Assembly (NCBI RefSeq): GCF_017876775.1
Contig: NZ_JAGIOP010000002.1
Span: 1,984,001 to 2,048,000 of the forward strand
DNA length: 64,000 nucleotides
Direction of reading: 5' to 3'
Origin: Mycolicibacterium lutetiense
Lineage (GTDB): Bacteria > Actinomycetota > Actinomycetes > Mycobacteriales > Mycobacteriaceae
The translations under genes and the position numbers were made by a program. Positions 9,087-18,949 of this stretch are shown here, piece by piece; position 1 is the stretch's first letter; each line of letters opens with the position of its first letter. The notes under the pieces were generated by a model that made no database searches, was not told the origin of the DNA, and worked only from the letters and a program-made list of their open reading frames with translations.

Positions 9087-10498
9087 GATGTCTCCGCAGA
9101 AGTCAGGGACCGCAACACCGAGCGCTCCAGGTCGAACGGTGTCAGCTTGCCGGAGTCGTCGACCATGCCGACTCTGCGCAGCCATGCCTCGAACTCAGGG
9201 GCAGGCCGCAGGCCCAGGGTGCGCCGGGTGGTCAGCACGTCGTGGAACGACAAGCTCTGGTAGCCCAGCATCACGTCGTCGGCACCCGGCACGGTGATGA
9301 CGAAGGCCACCTGCGCCGCAGCCAACAAGGTCAACAGGGTGTCCATGTCGTTCTGGTCGGCCTCGGCATGGTTGGTGTAGCAGACGTCGACGCCCATCGG
9401 CAGGCCCATGAGTTTGCCGCAGAAGTGATCTTCCAGCCCGGCGCGAATGATCTGCTTGCCGTCGTAGAGGTACTCCGGCCCGATGAACCCGACGACGGTG
9501 TTGACCAGCAGCGGCTGCAGGTCGCGGGCCACCGCGTAGGCGCGGGCCTCCAGCGTCTGCTGGTCCACCGGCTTGCCGCCGACGCCCAGGTGCGCACCGG
9601 AGCTGAGCGCCGACCCCTGACCGGTCTCCAGGTACATGACGTTGTCGCCGACGGTGCCGCGGCCCAGGCTGCGCGCCGCCTCATTACCTTCACGCAGGAG
9701 TTGCAGGTTCACCCCGAAGGCGGAGTTGGCCCCCTCGGTACCCGCGATGGACTGGAACATCAGGTCCACCGGCGCCCCGGCCTCGATCAATCCGATGGTG
9801 GTGGTGACATGGGACAACACGCAGGACTGGGCGGGGATGTCGTAGCGCGTGCGGATCGAGTCGAGCAGGTACAGCAGGTCGGCGGTGGCCTGCGGCGAGT
9901 CGGTGGCCGGGTTGATCCCGATCACCGCGTCACCGCAGCCCAGCAGCAGCCCGTCGAGCACCGCCGCCGCGATCCCCCGAGGGTCGTCGGTGGGGTGGTT
10001 GGGCTGCAGCCGGGTGGCCAGGGTGCCGCGGGTACCGACGGTGGTCCGGAACGCCGCGGTCACCTCCGCGGCGGCCGACACCGCGATCAGATCCTGGTTG
10101 CGCATGATCTTGCTGACCGCCGCAACCATTTCCGGGGTCAGCCCTGGCGCGACGGCGGCCAGCCGCTCGGCACTGTGATCGTGCGCCGTAACGTCCATCA
10201 GCCAGTCCCGCAGCCCGCCGACGGTCAGATGCGAGATCTCTGAAAAGGCTTGGCGATCATGACTGTCCATGATCAGCCGGGTCACCTCATCGGTGTCGTA
10301 CGGCACCAGTTCCTCGTTGAGGAAGACGTCCAGCGGCAGGTCCGCGAGCACCCAGGCGGCCGCGGCGCGTTCACCGTCGTGCTCGGCCGCGCAGCCGGCG
10401 AGTTGATCGCCGGAACGCAGCGGGGTGGCCTTGGCCATCACCTCGACCAGACCGTCGAAGCTGTAGTTCACCCCCGAAACCTGCTGGTGGTAAATCAT
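9083..10498 (-). CDS. eutB: Ethanolamine ammonia-lyase large subunit
   Basis: EutB is the catalytic alpha subunit, a TIM barrel that works with the B12 cofactor held at the EutB-EutC interface. The protein is 471 residues, full length for the family. Recognisable stretches are GLRDWLMDVTAHD, AVIGINPATDSP, FQSIAGTEGANSAFGV, DNVMYLETGQGSALS and MGVDVCYTNHAEADQND. The start at ATG 10498 overlaps the permease stop by 4 bp and the gene overlaps eutC by 4 bp, so permease-eutB-eutC form a tightly coupled unit. Activity requires adenosylcobalamin; no cobalamin genes or riboswitch were seen in this window. Confidence 0.96.
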   Translation of the reverse strand: MIYHQQVSGVNYSFDGLVEVMAKATPLRSGDQLAGCAAEHDGERAAAAWVLADLPLDVFLNEELVPYDTDEVTRLIMDSHDRQAFSEISHLTVGGLRDWLMDVTAHDHSAERLAAVAPGLTPEMVAAVSKIMRNQDLIAVSAAAEVTAAFRTTVGTRGTLATRLQPNHPTDDPRGIAAAVLDGLLLGCGDAVIGINPATDSPQATADLLYLLDSIRTRYDIPAQSCVLSHVTTTIGLIEAGAPVDLMFQSIAGTEGANSAFGVNLQLLREGNEAARSLGRGTVGDNVMYLETGQGSALSSGAHLGVGGKPVDQQTLEARAYAVARDLQPLLVNTVVGFIGPEYLYDGKQIIRAGLEDHFCGKLMGLPMGVDVCYTNHAEADQNDMDTLLTLLAAAQVAFVITVPGADDVMLGYQSLSFHDVLTTRRTLGLRPAPEFEAWLRRVGMVDDSGKLTPFDLERSVLRSLTSAETS

Positions 10499-11907
10499 TT
10501 CAGCGCACTCTCCGCTTCCGCGAGCATCGCGAATTCCTCGTCGGGCGAGTTGGCCACCAGGCGATGACGGCTGTAGAGCGCGAAGTAGAGCATGAACACG
10601 GCGAACACCGCCAGGCACAGGCCCGCGGCGACCGGGTTGACCAGGAAGGTGGCGATGACCGCAAAGACCGCGATGACGAGCGCGATTCCGGTGGTGAACG
10701 CCCCGCCCGGGGTGCGGTACGGCCGTGGCATCTCGGGTTCACGGACCCGCAACACGATGTGGCTGGTCATCATCAGCACGTAGCTCAGTGCGGCGCCGAA
10801 GACGGCCATGTTGAGCAGCAGGTCACCCTGGCCGGTCAGCGACAGCAGGAAGCCGATGACGCCCGGGATGATCAGGGCCAGCGTCGGCGCCTTGCGCGTG
10901 TTGGTCACCGACAGGGCGGTGGGCAGGTACCCCGCACGAGACAGGGCGAAGAGTTGGCGCGAGTACGCGTAGATGATCGAGAAGAAGCTCGCGATCAACC
11001 CGGCCAGTCCGATGTAGTTGACCAGCTTCGAAGAGAGGCCGTGACCCAGCGCCTCGACGAGCGGATTGCCCGACGCCGACATCTGCTCGGCACCACCGGC
11101 ACCGGTCGCCAGGACCAGCACCGTCGCGCAGGTCACCAGGAGCACACCCATCGCCGCGATGATGCCGCGCGGGACGTTGCGTTCCGGGTTGGCGGTTTCC
11201 TCGGCCGCCAACGGCACGCCCTCGATCGCGAGGAAGAACCAGATCGCGAACGGGATCGCAGCCCAGATCCCCAGGTATCCGTGCGGCAGCAGCGCCGACG
11301 CGCCGGCGGCGGCGTCGTCCACGGCGATGTTGGTCAGGTTCGACACGTCGAAATGGCCGACCGCGGCGATCGCGAACACCAGCAGGCCCAGTAGCGCGAT
11401 CGCGGTGATGACGAACATGACCTTGAGCGCCTCACCCACACCGGACAGGTGGATGCCGATGAACAATGCGTACGCCGCGAGATACACCCACCAGCCGTTC
11501 GTGATGCCGAACAACCCGAGCGATTCGACATAGGCACCGATGAATGTGGCGATGGCCGCGGGAGCGATCGAATACTCGATGAGAATCGCTGTGCCGGTGG
11601 CGAATCCGCCCCACGGCCCGAGTGCGCGCCGGGCGAACGTATAGCCGCCGCCGGCCGCAGGCAGAGCCGACGACAGCTCGGCCATGCCCAGCACCAGGGC
11701 CAGGTACATGCCGGCGATGATCACCGCGGCGATCGCCAGGCCACCGAAACCGCCCTGCGCCAGCCCGAAATTCCACCCGGAATAGTCGCCGGACACCACG
11801 TAGCTGACGCCAAGGCCGGCCAGCAGCAGCCAGCCCGCACTTCCGGATTTGAGCTGACGTTTCTGTAGATAGTCAGCACTCTCCAGGTGTTCTTCCACAC
11901 CTGCCAT
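10495..11907 (-). CDS. eat: Ethanolamine permease, APC superfamily
   Basis: A 470-residue inner-membrane transporter with about 12 hydrophobic segments. The segment VSYVVSGDYSGWNFGLAQGG and the following helix are characteristic of the ethanolamine permease branch of the amino acid/polyamine/organocation family. ATG 11907 is preferred over the upstream GTG 11922 because an AAGGAG lies 6 nt before it. It imports the substrate for EutBC, with which it overlaps by 4 bp. The gap to adhP is 89 bp and may hold an internal promoter. Confidence 0.92.
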   Translation of the reverse strand: MAGVEEHLESADYLQKRQLKSGSAGWLLLAGLGVSYVVSGDYSGWNFGLAQGGFGGLAIAAVIIAGMYLALVLGMAELSSALPAAGGGYTFARRALGPWGGFATGTAILIEYSIAPAAIATFIGAYVESLGLFGITNGWWVYLAAYALFIGIHLSGVGEALKVMFVITAIALLGLLVFAIAAVGHFDVSNLTNIAVDDAAAGASALLPHGYLGIWAAIPFAIWFFLAIEGVPLAAEETANPERNVPRGIIAAMGVLLVTCATVLVLATGAGGAEQMSASGNPLVEALGHGLSSKLVNYIGLAGLIASFFSIIYAYSRQLFALSRAGYLPTALSVTNTRKAPTLALIIPGVIGFLLSLTGQGDLLLNMAVFGAALSYVLMMTSHIVLRVREPEMPRPYRTPGGAFTTGIALVIAVFAVIATFLVNPVAAGLCLAVFAVFMLYFALYSRHRLVANSPDEEFAMLAEAESALK

Positions 11908-11996
11908 GTCGAACTCCTTCACTGCGTGGTCGAATCATGTAGTCCGACAATGTATTTACTGAGTAACTAGCGCGGCGGAGCCATCGGCTTCATCGA

Positions 11997-13058
11997 CTAC
12001 CGGTAGTCGATGACGACCCGACCGTCGATCTGCCCACGTTCCATCCGACCGAACACCTCGTTGATCTGATCCAGTGACGTCGTCTCGACGACCGGGTGGA
12101 TCAGGCCGCGGGCGTAGAAGTCCAGCGCCTCGGCCATATCCTGACGGGTACCCACGATCGAGCCGCGGATCGTCAGGCCCTTGAGCACGATGTCGAAGAT
12201 GGGTGCCGGGAAATCTCCGGGCGGAAGACCGTTGAACACGATGGTGCCTCCACGCCGGGCCAGCCCGATGGCCTGGCCGAACGCCTGCGGATGCACCGCC
12301 GTGACGAGCACTCCGTGTACCCCACCGGTCGCCTTCTGCACCTCCTCGACCACATCGGAGGTCTTGGCGTTCACCGTCACCTCGGCGCCGAACCGGCTCG
12401 CCAGCGCGAGCTTGGCATCGTCGATGTCGATGGCGACGACCCGCAGACCCATCGCCCGGGCATACTGCACGGCGATGTGCCCCAGTCCCCCGACACCGGA
12501 GATCGCCACCCACTGGCCCGGCCTGGTGTCGGTCACCTTCAGGCCCTTGTAGACCGTCACGCCGGCACACAGGATGGGTGCCACCTCGACGAGGTCGACG
12601 TTGTCGGGGATGCGGGCGGCGTAGGCGGTGTTGACCAACATGTAGGAGCCGAAACTGCCGTCGACGCTGTAGCCGCCGTTGCGCTGCTGCTCGCACAGGG
12701 TCTCCCACCCGGTACGGCAGTACTCACAGCTGCCGCACGCCGACCACAGCCACGCATTGCCGACCTTGTCACCGACCTTGAGGTCCGTCACCCCGGGCCC
12801 CAGCGCCACCACCGTGCCGCACCCTTCGTGACCCGGCACGAAGGGCGGGCTGGGCTTCACCGGCCAATCGCCATGTGCGGCATGGAGGTCGGTGTGGCAG
12901 ACGCCCGAGGTCTCGAGCTTGACCAAGGCCTCACCCGGACCGGGCGTGGGCAACTCAAGATCGGAAACCTGCAGCGGCGCACCGAATTCGGTGACGACCG
13001 CGGCGCGCATGATGCCGGCACTGCCGGCACTGACACCGTCGTCGAGAGTCTGGGTCAT
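11997..13058 (-). CDS. adhP: Zinc-dependent alcohol dehydrogenase, AdhP type
   Basis: This 353-residue medium-chain dehydrogenase interconverts primary alcohols and aldehydes with NAD(H). The catalytic zinc site is visible as GVCHTDLHAAHGDW and PGHEGCG, the structural zinc as the four cysteines of CGSCEYCRTGWETLC, and the dinucleotide fold as GVGGLGHIAVQYA. It lies downstream of the aldehyde dehydrogenase and upstream of the permease. In this setting it could reduce surplus acetaldehyde to ethanol or feed ethanol into the same route; direction of flux is inference. The ribosome site before ATG 13058 is weak (GGAATGA). Confidence 0.95.
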   Translation of the reverse strand: MTQTLDDGVSAGSAGIMRAAVVTEFGAPLQVSDLELPTPGPGEALVKLETSGVCHTDLHAAHGDWPVKPSPPFVPGHEGCGTVVALGPGVTDLKVGDKVGNAWLWSACGSCEYCRTGWETLCEQQRNGGYSVDGSFGSYMLVNTAYAARIPDNVDLVEVAPILCAGVTVYKGLKVTDTRPGQWVAISGVGGLGHIAVQYARAMGLRVVAIDIDDAKLALASRFGAEVTVNAKTSDVVEEVQKATGGVHGVLVTAVHPQAFGQAIGLARRGGTIVFNGLPPGDFPAPIFDIVLKGLTIRGSIVGTRQDMAEALDFYARGLIHPVVETTSLDQINEVFGRMERGQIDGRVVIDYR

Positions 13059-13165
13059 GAGTCATTCCGTTCGTGAAAGATGTTCCTGTCGGCCGATTCT
13101 TGTTGTTATCCGGTTGTGTGATCTCTCAGGCAGTACCGTTGCCACAACGCTTCAGGCCGTCACGC

Positions 13166-14689
<1,524 letters not shown>

Positions 14690-14752
14690 GGCAATCTCCT
14701 GCATTCGGACACCGAAAATGTGTCGGTGATCACTAAAGGTAGTCAGGAGTAC

Positions 14753-14789
14753 GTTGCAGCACAGTTGCACAGATAAACGGAACGTTGCA
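14753..14789. promoter_or_regulatory. Three phased GTTGCA boxes upstream of the aldehyde dehydrogenase
   Basis: GTTGCA occurs at 14753-14758, 14764-14769 and 14784-14789, spaced 11 and 20 bp apart, about one and two helical turns. Two of them sit in the longer repeat ACGTTGCAG. They lie upstream of the aldehyde dehydrogenase start and downstream of the GAF regulator gene, the natural place for its activator sites. Assignment to that regulator is inference. Confidence 0.4.
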
Positions 14790-14830
14790 GATCCCAGAAG
14801 ACTGGGCTGTCCACCTCGGAATGCCGGGAA

Positions 14831-14880
14831 TCAGCACGTCGGCGGGCCGACAAATTCAGCACGTCGGCGGGCCGACAAAT
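14831..14880. repeat. Tandem 25-bp repeat, two copies, each with an inverted repeat
   Basis: The 25-bp unit beginning TCAGCACGTCGGC occupies 14831-14855 and is repeated exactly at 14856-14880. The partial third copy TCAGC that follows includes the stop codon of the GAF regulator. Each unit holds GTCGGC-GG-GCCGAC, a perfect 6-bp inverted repeat with a 2-bp spacer. It may act as a protein-binding site or a weak terminator for the regulator gene. Confidence 0.85.
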
Positions 14881-16176
14881 TCAGCCCAGTTCAGCGTCGA
14901 TTCCGGCCAGATGGCCGCGGGCCTGCGCCCTGGCCACCGGATCGGCCTGGGCATGGTCGTGCAATGCCCGCCAGCCCTGCCGATCATCGCGGCCGTCGGG
15001 CAGTGCCAGCCACCGGCGCAGTAGGCCCAGGTCACTTCCGGTCAGCACGGCCTCGCGCAGGCCGGCACTCAGCTCGGTGCGCAGCCGCGCGATCGCCGGT
15101 GAGACCGATTGCGGCAACAGCGCCCCCGAATACGTGTCCAGGGCGGCCGAGACATTCCCGGTCTGCAGCGCGTCGTAGACGTCCCCCATATCGCTGGCAA
15201 CCGGCGCCAACAGGCGGTAGGGCCGCGACTCGAGGTAGGCGCTGCCGATGACCCGGCGCAGCCGCGAGACCTCGGCCCTCACGGTGACCACATCGAGGTC
15301 CTTGTCGTCGAGCAGCATGGCCAGGTGATCGGCGCTCAGGCCCTCGGGGTGCCGGATCAGCAGGACCAGGATGTCGGCGTGCCTGCCGGTCAGCGCACTG
15401 GACTGCGGGCGGCCTGCGGTATCGGTCACGTGCCAGCGCGGGCGGTCGGCGCCCAGTACGGTCAGCCGGGCCCCGTCGGCCGCGGTCGGGGCGGCGGGCC
15501 CGGTGAGCCGCAGCAGGGCCAACTGGTTTTCGACGGCAACCGCAGTGGCCCTGACCAGGGCCAATGTCTGCGGAGACGCGACCGCGGCGCCGCCGGTCAG
15601 GTCGATGGCACCGAGCAGCACCCCCGTCGCCGGATCGTGCACCGGTACCGCGGTGCAACTCCAGGAGTGCACGGTGCGGGAGAAGTGCTCCGACCCCAGG
15701 ATCTGCAGTTCACGGTCGAGGGCCAACGCCGTACCCGGCGCGTTCGTCCCGGCAACCCGCTCGCTCCAGTCCGACCCGGGCACGAAGTTCATCGCCTCGG
15801 CCTTGCGGCGCACGCCGGGGTCACCTTCGACCCACAGCAGGGTGCCGTCGGCCGCGGTGATGGCCACCACCACTCCGGAATCGACCGCATCGTCGACCAG
15901 GAGCCGACGGATCAGCGGCAGCGTGGGCGCCAGCGGATGGATGTCGCGCAACTCGGTCAGCGCCGCCGCTGCGGCCGCCGCCCGGGTGCCCAGATCGGGG
16001 TCTACGCCCGTCGCCAGGCTGCGCTGCCAGCTCTCCACGATGACCCGGCGCACGGGGGCGGAATCGAGGGAAGCGGCGTCTACCTGGCCCCCGATGAACA
16101 GGTCATGGATGGCGCGCACCTTCGCGGGTTGTGCCCGGGCGGACACCCGGCCTCCCGCGTTTCTGGATGCAGCCAC
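14881..16176 (-). CDS. GAF-domain transcriptional regulator (AcoR-like sensor part)
   Basis: About 431 residues. The N-terminus (VRRVIVESWQRSLATGVDP) and the following GAF-like region (SGVVVAITAADGTLLWVEGD, FVPGSDWSERVAGTNAPGTA) resemble the sensor half of AcoR/DhaR activators that govern acetoin, glycerol and aldehyde metabolism. There is no AAA+ sigma-54 domain. Instead the C-terminal half has a winged-helix-like stretch (ALTGRHADILVLLIRHPEGLS, then VTVRAEVSRLRRVIG). Start is uncertain: GTG 16176 has GGGAGC 9 nt upstream, while GTG 16146 and 16185 are alternatives. It precedes the aldehyde dehydrogenase and probably activates it. Confidence 0.8.
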   Translation of the reverse strand: MAASRNAGGRVSARAQPAKVRAIHDLFIGGQVDAASLDSAPVRRVIVESWQRSLATGVDPDLGTRAAAAAAALTELRDIHPLAPTLPLIRRLLVDDAVDSGVVVAITAADGTLLWVEGDPGVRRKAEAMNFVPGSDWSERVAGTNAPGTALALDRELQILGSEHFSRTVHSWSCTAVPVHDPATGVLLGAIDLTGGAAVASPQTLALVRATAVAVENQLALLRLTGPAAPTAADGARLTVLGADRPRWHVTDTAGRPQSSALTGRHADILVLLIRHPEGLSADHLAMLLDDKDLDVVTVRAEVSRLRRVIGSAYLESRPYRLLAPVASDMGDVYDALQTGNVSAALDTYSGALLPQSVSPAIARLRTELSAGLREAVLTGSDLGLLRRWLALPDGRDDRQGWRALHDHAQADPVARAQARGHLAGIDAELG

Positions 16177-16312
16177 GGCAATCACGCTCCCGGCGTCGGA
16201 CCATCGGCATGGCATTCACGCGTGTCCGCAAGGATAGTTGACCAGCCAGACCTGTGATGGATACCACCCGTAGGCCAGCCTGCAGAAATCGGGGAATCCA
16301 CGCCACTACCCG

Positions 16313-16355
16313 TATAGTTGGGGCACGGCGGCTTGTCTGTTCTGCCTTTGCCGCC
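16313..16355 (+). promoter_or_regulatory. Helicase promoter -10 and 5' UTR hairpin
   Basis: TATAGT at 16313-16318 is a good mycobacterial -10 element about 120 bp before the helicase start, implying a leader of roughly 110 nt. A GGCGGC/GCCGCC stem (16327-16332 with 16350-16355) would form at the very 5' end of that transcript. Long structured leaders are common in DEAD-box helicase mRNAs that respond to cold, but that role here is only suggested by position. Confidence 0.45.
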
Positions 16356-16435
16356 TTCTCGATCGTCAACCGAGCGCCGCGAGATATCACTCGCGCCGGG
16401 CAGGACGACCGCCCTCTATTTTCGGAGCTTTCATT

Positions 16436-17866
16436 TTGTCTGTCCAAGAAATCCCTGGCACTGCTGTGCCCACATTCGCTGACCTCGGCCTGCCCGCCGA
16501 GATCGTCGCGACCCTGGCCGGAAACGGCGTGGAGTCCCCCTTCCCGATCCAGGCCGCGACCCTGCCCGATTCCCTCAAAGGCCGCGACGTGCTCGGCCGC
16601 GGCCGGACCGGTTCCGGCAAGACGTACGCATTCCTGCTTCCGCTGGTGGCCCGCCTGGCGACCAGCGGCACCCGCCGGGCACCGAACCGGCCCCGCGCAC
16701 TGATCCTGGCGCCCACCCGCGAACTGGTGACCCAGATCCAGGCCTCGCTGGCTCCGCTCGCCGCGGCAACCGGCCTGAAGTCGGTCAATATCTTCGGCGG
16801 AGTGGGCCCCGGCCCCCAGATCTCCGCACTCAGGGGAGGCATCGACATCGTCATCGCCTGCCCGGGCCGGCTCGAGGACCACATGCGGTCCGGTCACGCC
16901 GACCTGTCCGCGGTCGAGATCACCGTGCTCGACGAGGCCGATCACATGGCCGACCTCGGCTTCCTGCCCGGCGTGAAGCGACTGCTGGACAAGACCCCGA
17001 AAAACTGCCAGCGCCTGCTGTTCTCGGCCACGCTCGACGCCGGCGTCGACGTGCTGGTCAAGCGCTATCTGCACGACCCCGTGGTGCACAGTGTCGATTC
17101 GGCACAGTCACCGGTCAGCGCGATGGTGCACCACGTGCTGCACGTGGACAACGCCGCACGGGTCAACGTCGTTGCCGATCTGGCTGCCGCGCCGGGCCGC
17201 ACCATCGTCTTCGCCCGCACCAAGCACGGGGCGAAAAACCTTGCTCGCCAGCTTAATTCGCGTGGCGTTTCCGCTGTTGAGCTGCACGGCAACCTGTCCC
17301 AGAATGCCCGCACGCGCAATCTCACGGCATTCTCCGACGGATCGGCGGCCGTTCTGGTGGCCACCGACATCGCCGCCCGCGGTATCCACGTCGACGACGT
17401 CAGCCTGGTCGTTCACGCCGACCCGCCCGTCGAGCACAAGGCCTACCTGCACCGGTCCGGGCGCACCGCCCGCGCCGGGAACGAGGGCACCGTGGTGACG
17501 TTGATGCACGACTCACAGGTCTCGGATGTGCGGAACCTGACCCGCAAGGCCGGGGTCAAGCCGACCATCACCCGGATCAACACCATGGACCACCCGGTAC
17601 TGCGTGAGATCGCCCCCGGGGAACGGGTTTTCGGTGATCCCATCCACCAGGAGCCGGTCGCTCAGGCCACCCACGCGCCGCGGCGTCAGGGTGGTCGGTC
17701 CGGGCAGCAGCAGAATCGCAACCGCCCCGGCAGCTCCAGCCGCAATGGCGGCGGTGCCCCCGCAGCCCGGTCCGGGACCGGTGCCGGTGCCGGTGCCGGT
17801 GCCGGCGGACAGCGCGGCGGAAACCGCCGTCCCCGCCGCAGCGGCGACTCCGGCTCGGCCCGCTAA
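16436..17866 (+). CDS. rhlE: DEAD-box RNA helicase, RhlE-like
   Basis: A 476-residue ATP-dependent RNA helicase. In order it shows a Q motif (PIQAATLP), Walker A GRGRTGSGKT, PTRELVTQI, the DEAD box LDEADHMADLGF, SAT, and the C-terminal helicase motifs with VLVATDIAARGIHV and YLHRSGRTARAG. The final 70 residues are a basic Arg/Gly/Gln-rich tail, typical of RNA-annealing extensions. The likely start is TTG 16436, after a GGAG about 10 nt upstream; no ATG or GTG fits the conserved N-terminus as well. Roles in rRNA maturation and mRNA turnover are known for the family. It stands alone between the eut run and ESX-4. Confidence 0.93.
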   Translation: MSVQEIPGTAVPTFADLGLPAEIVATLAGNGVESPFPIQAATLPDSLKGRDVLGRGRTGSGKTYAFLLPLVARLATSGTRRAPNRPRALILAPTRELVTQIQASLAPLAAATGLKSVNIFGGVGPGPQISALRGGIDIVIACPGRLEDHMRSGHADLSAVEITVLDEADHMADLGFLPGVKRLLDKTPKNCQRLLFSATLDAGVDVLVKRYLHDPVVHSVDSAQSPVSAMVHHVLHVDNAARVNVVADLAAAPGRTIVFARTKHGAKNLARQLNSRGVSAVELHGNLSQNARTRNLTAFSDGSAAVLVATDIAARGIHVDDVSLVVHADPPVEHKAYLHRSGRTARAGNEGTVVTLMHDSQVSDVRNLTRKAGVKPTITRINTMDHPVLREIAPGERVFGDPIHQEPVAQATHAPRRQGGRSGQQQNRNRPGSSSRNGGGAPAARSGTGAGAGAGAGGQRGGNRRPRRSGDSGSAR

Positions 17867-17875
17867 AGACGAAAG

Positions 17876-17918
17876 TGTGCGGTCCCGCTCGGTCCTCTCC
17901 ACCGAGCGGGACCGCACA
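17876..17918 (+). terminator. Strong intrinsic terminator after the helicase
   Basis: An 18-bp perfect stem (17876-17893 with 17901-17918), a 7-nt loop and the following TGTCTTTTTCT make a textbook rho-independent terminator starting 10 bp after the helicase stop. It also faces the 3' end of esxT, 25 bp away on the other strand, so it may block read-through in both directions. Confidence 0.93.
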
Positions 17919-17942
17919 TGTCTTTTTCTGGGGTGAGCGGCC

Positions 17943-18239
17943 TCAGACTCCCCAAGCGTTGGCCGCGCTGCGGTCGGTCGCGGCCACCTCGTCGGCACCG
18001 TCGCGCACCGCATTGCCCAGGGAGAACAGAATTTCGTTGAGAGCCGCTGCGGCCTGGTTCCAGCGGACCTGCTCGACGGTGTAGGCCTGCGCGGCCTCAC
18101 GCGTCCAGACCTGCTGCAAAGGCGCAATCTGCGAACGTAATTCATCGAGCGCGGCGTTGAACCGGCTTGACGTGGTGTGAATCTCCTGGCGAACCGAGTA
18201 TTCGATCTCACCGAAGTTGTATGACAGCACGTGATCCAT
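17943..18239 (-). CDS. esxT: ESX-4 WXG100-family protein EsxT
   Basis: A 98-residue helix-turn-helix protein of the WXG100 family and the EsxU partner in ESX-4. The N-terminal region LSYNFGEIEYSVRQEIH and the turn QQVWTREAA identify EsxT; the usual Gly of W-X-G is Arg here (W-T-R), as I recall for EsxT of M. tuberculosis. No YxxxD export motif is visible in its C-terminus. It is the last gene of the minus-strand unit eccC4 - Rv3446c-like - esxU - esxT, 12 bp after esxU, and ends beside the helicase terminator. Probably forms a heterodimer with EsxU. Confidence 0.93.
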   Translation of the reverse strand: MDHVLSYNFGEIEYSVRQEIHTTSSRFNAALDELRSQIAPLQQVWTREAAQAYTVEQVRWNQAAAALNEILFSLGNAVRDGADEVAATDRSAANAWGV

Positions 18240-18251
18240 GGCCGATGCCGA

Positions 18252-18575
18252 TCAGATGCCGTCGCCGACGACACCGAGCCGCTGCGCGTGCGCGTCAGCA
18301 GCGGCACGCAACGTGCGCTCGTTGGTCCGGATGGTCTCGGCGATACGACCCAGTGCGGTGTGCAGGGTCAGCGATTCGCCGTTCCAGCGGTCCACCACGC
18401 TGCGGAACCGTACTGCAGCCACGCCGCCCCATACCGACGGTGGCACACTGCTCATCTTTCCGATGAAGGTCGCCAACATGGCCCGGACATCGTCGTTGAG
18501 CACGTCGATCCGGCCTGCCACGCTCGTCATCATCTCGAAGTCGGCGCCCAACGGCCCCGTCAGTCCTGTTGGCAT
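18252..18575 (-). CDS. esxU: ESX-4 WXG100-family protein EsxU
   Basis: The start at ATG 18575, with AGAGG just upstream, gives 107 residues; longer upstream extensions lack a ribosome site. The sequence has the WXG turn PPSVWGGVAAV and predicted helices on both sides, as expected for the EsxT partner in ESX-4. No C-terminal YxxxD is evident, so export, if any, would depend on its dimer or on another substrate. It lies 77 bp downstream of the frameshifted Rv3446c-like gene. Confidence 0.92.
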   Translation of the reverse strand: MPTGLTGPLGADFEMMTSVAGRIDVLNDDVRAMLATFIGKMSSVPPSVWGGVAAVRFRSVVDRWNGESLTLHTALGRIAETIRTNERTLRAAADAHAQRLGVVGDGI

Positions 18576-18652
18576 GTCCTCTGGCCTTCCGGTCTTGTCT
18601 TGCGGGATATAACAATTCGACGCAGCCCGGCCCGATTTGGTTCCATCCAATT

Positions 18653-18949
18653 TCAGAACACCGCATGCGCGGACCCGGCGGCCGCCGCGCAGGCCGGACG
18701 CACGACCTCCTCACGTCCCGGTGTGCTCTGGCACCCGACCGCGATTCGCACAGCACCGTCAACGAATACCGCCCAACGGATCTCCCGCCCGGTCCGGACC
18801 TCCCGGTAGCTGACCACCGACCGACCGGCGACGACCGCAGACGGATCGAAGTCGACGAACACGTCCGCAGGTTGCTCCTTGAGTGCGCGCCCCACAGTGT
18901 CGGCTACCGTACCGTCACCGACACCGGACTGGGTCAGGTGAATCATCAC
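18653..18949 (-). pseudogene. Rv3446c-like ESX-4 protein, C-terminal fragment after a frameshift
   Basis: This 98-codon frame (GTG 18949, overlapping the previous stop as GTGA) encodes the conserved end of the type VII secretion-associated Rv3446c family: IHLTQSGVGDG, FVDFDPSAVVAG, SYREVRTGREIRW and VRIAVGCQSTPG. It continues the N-terminal fragment in a different frame. Adding one base near 18967 would restore a continuous family-like sequence VQVVSPDDPQVMIHLTQ. As it stands it could be translated separately by coupling at the GTGA overlap, so it may either be a split product or reflect a one-base error or mutation. Confidence 0.8.

Noticed and set aside
16254..16703. 149-codon frame overlapping the helicase start in another frame
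   Set aside because: Would cover the helicase promoter and N-terminus; no conserved features and no ribosome site.
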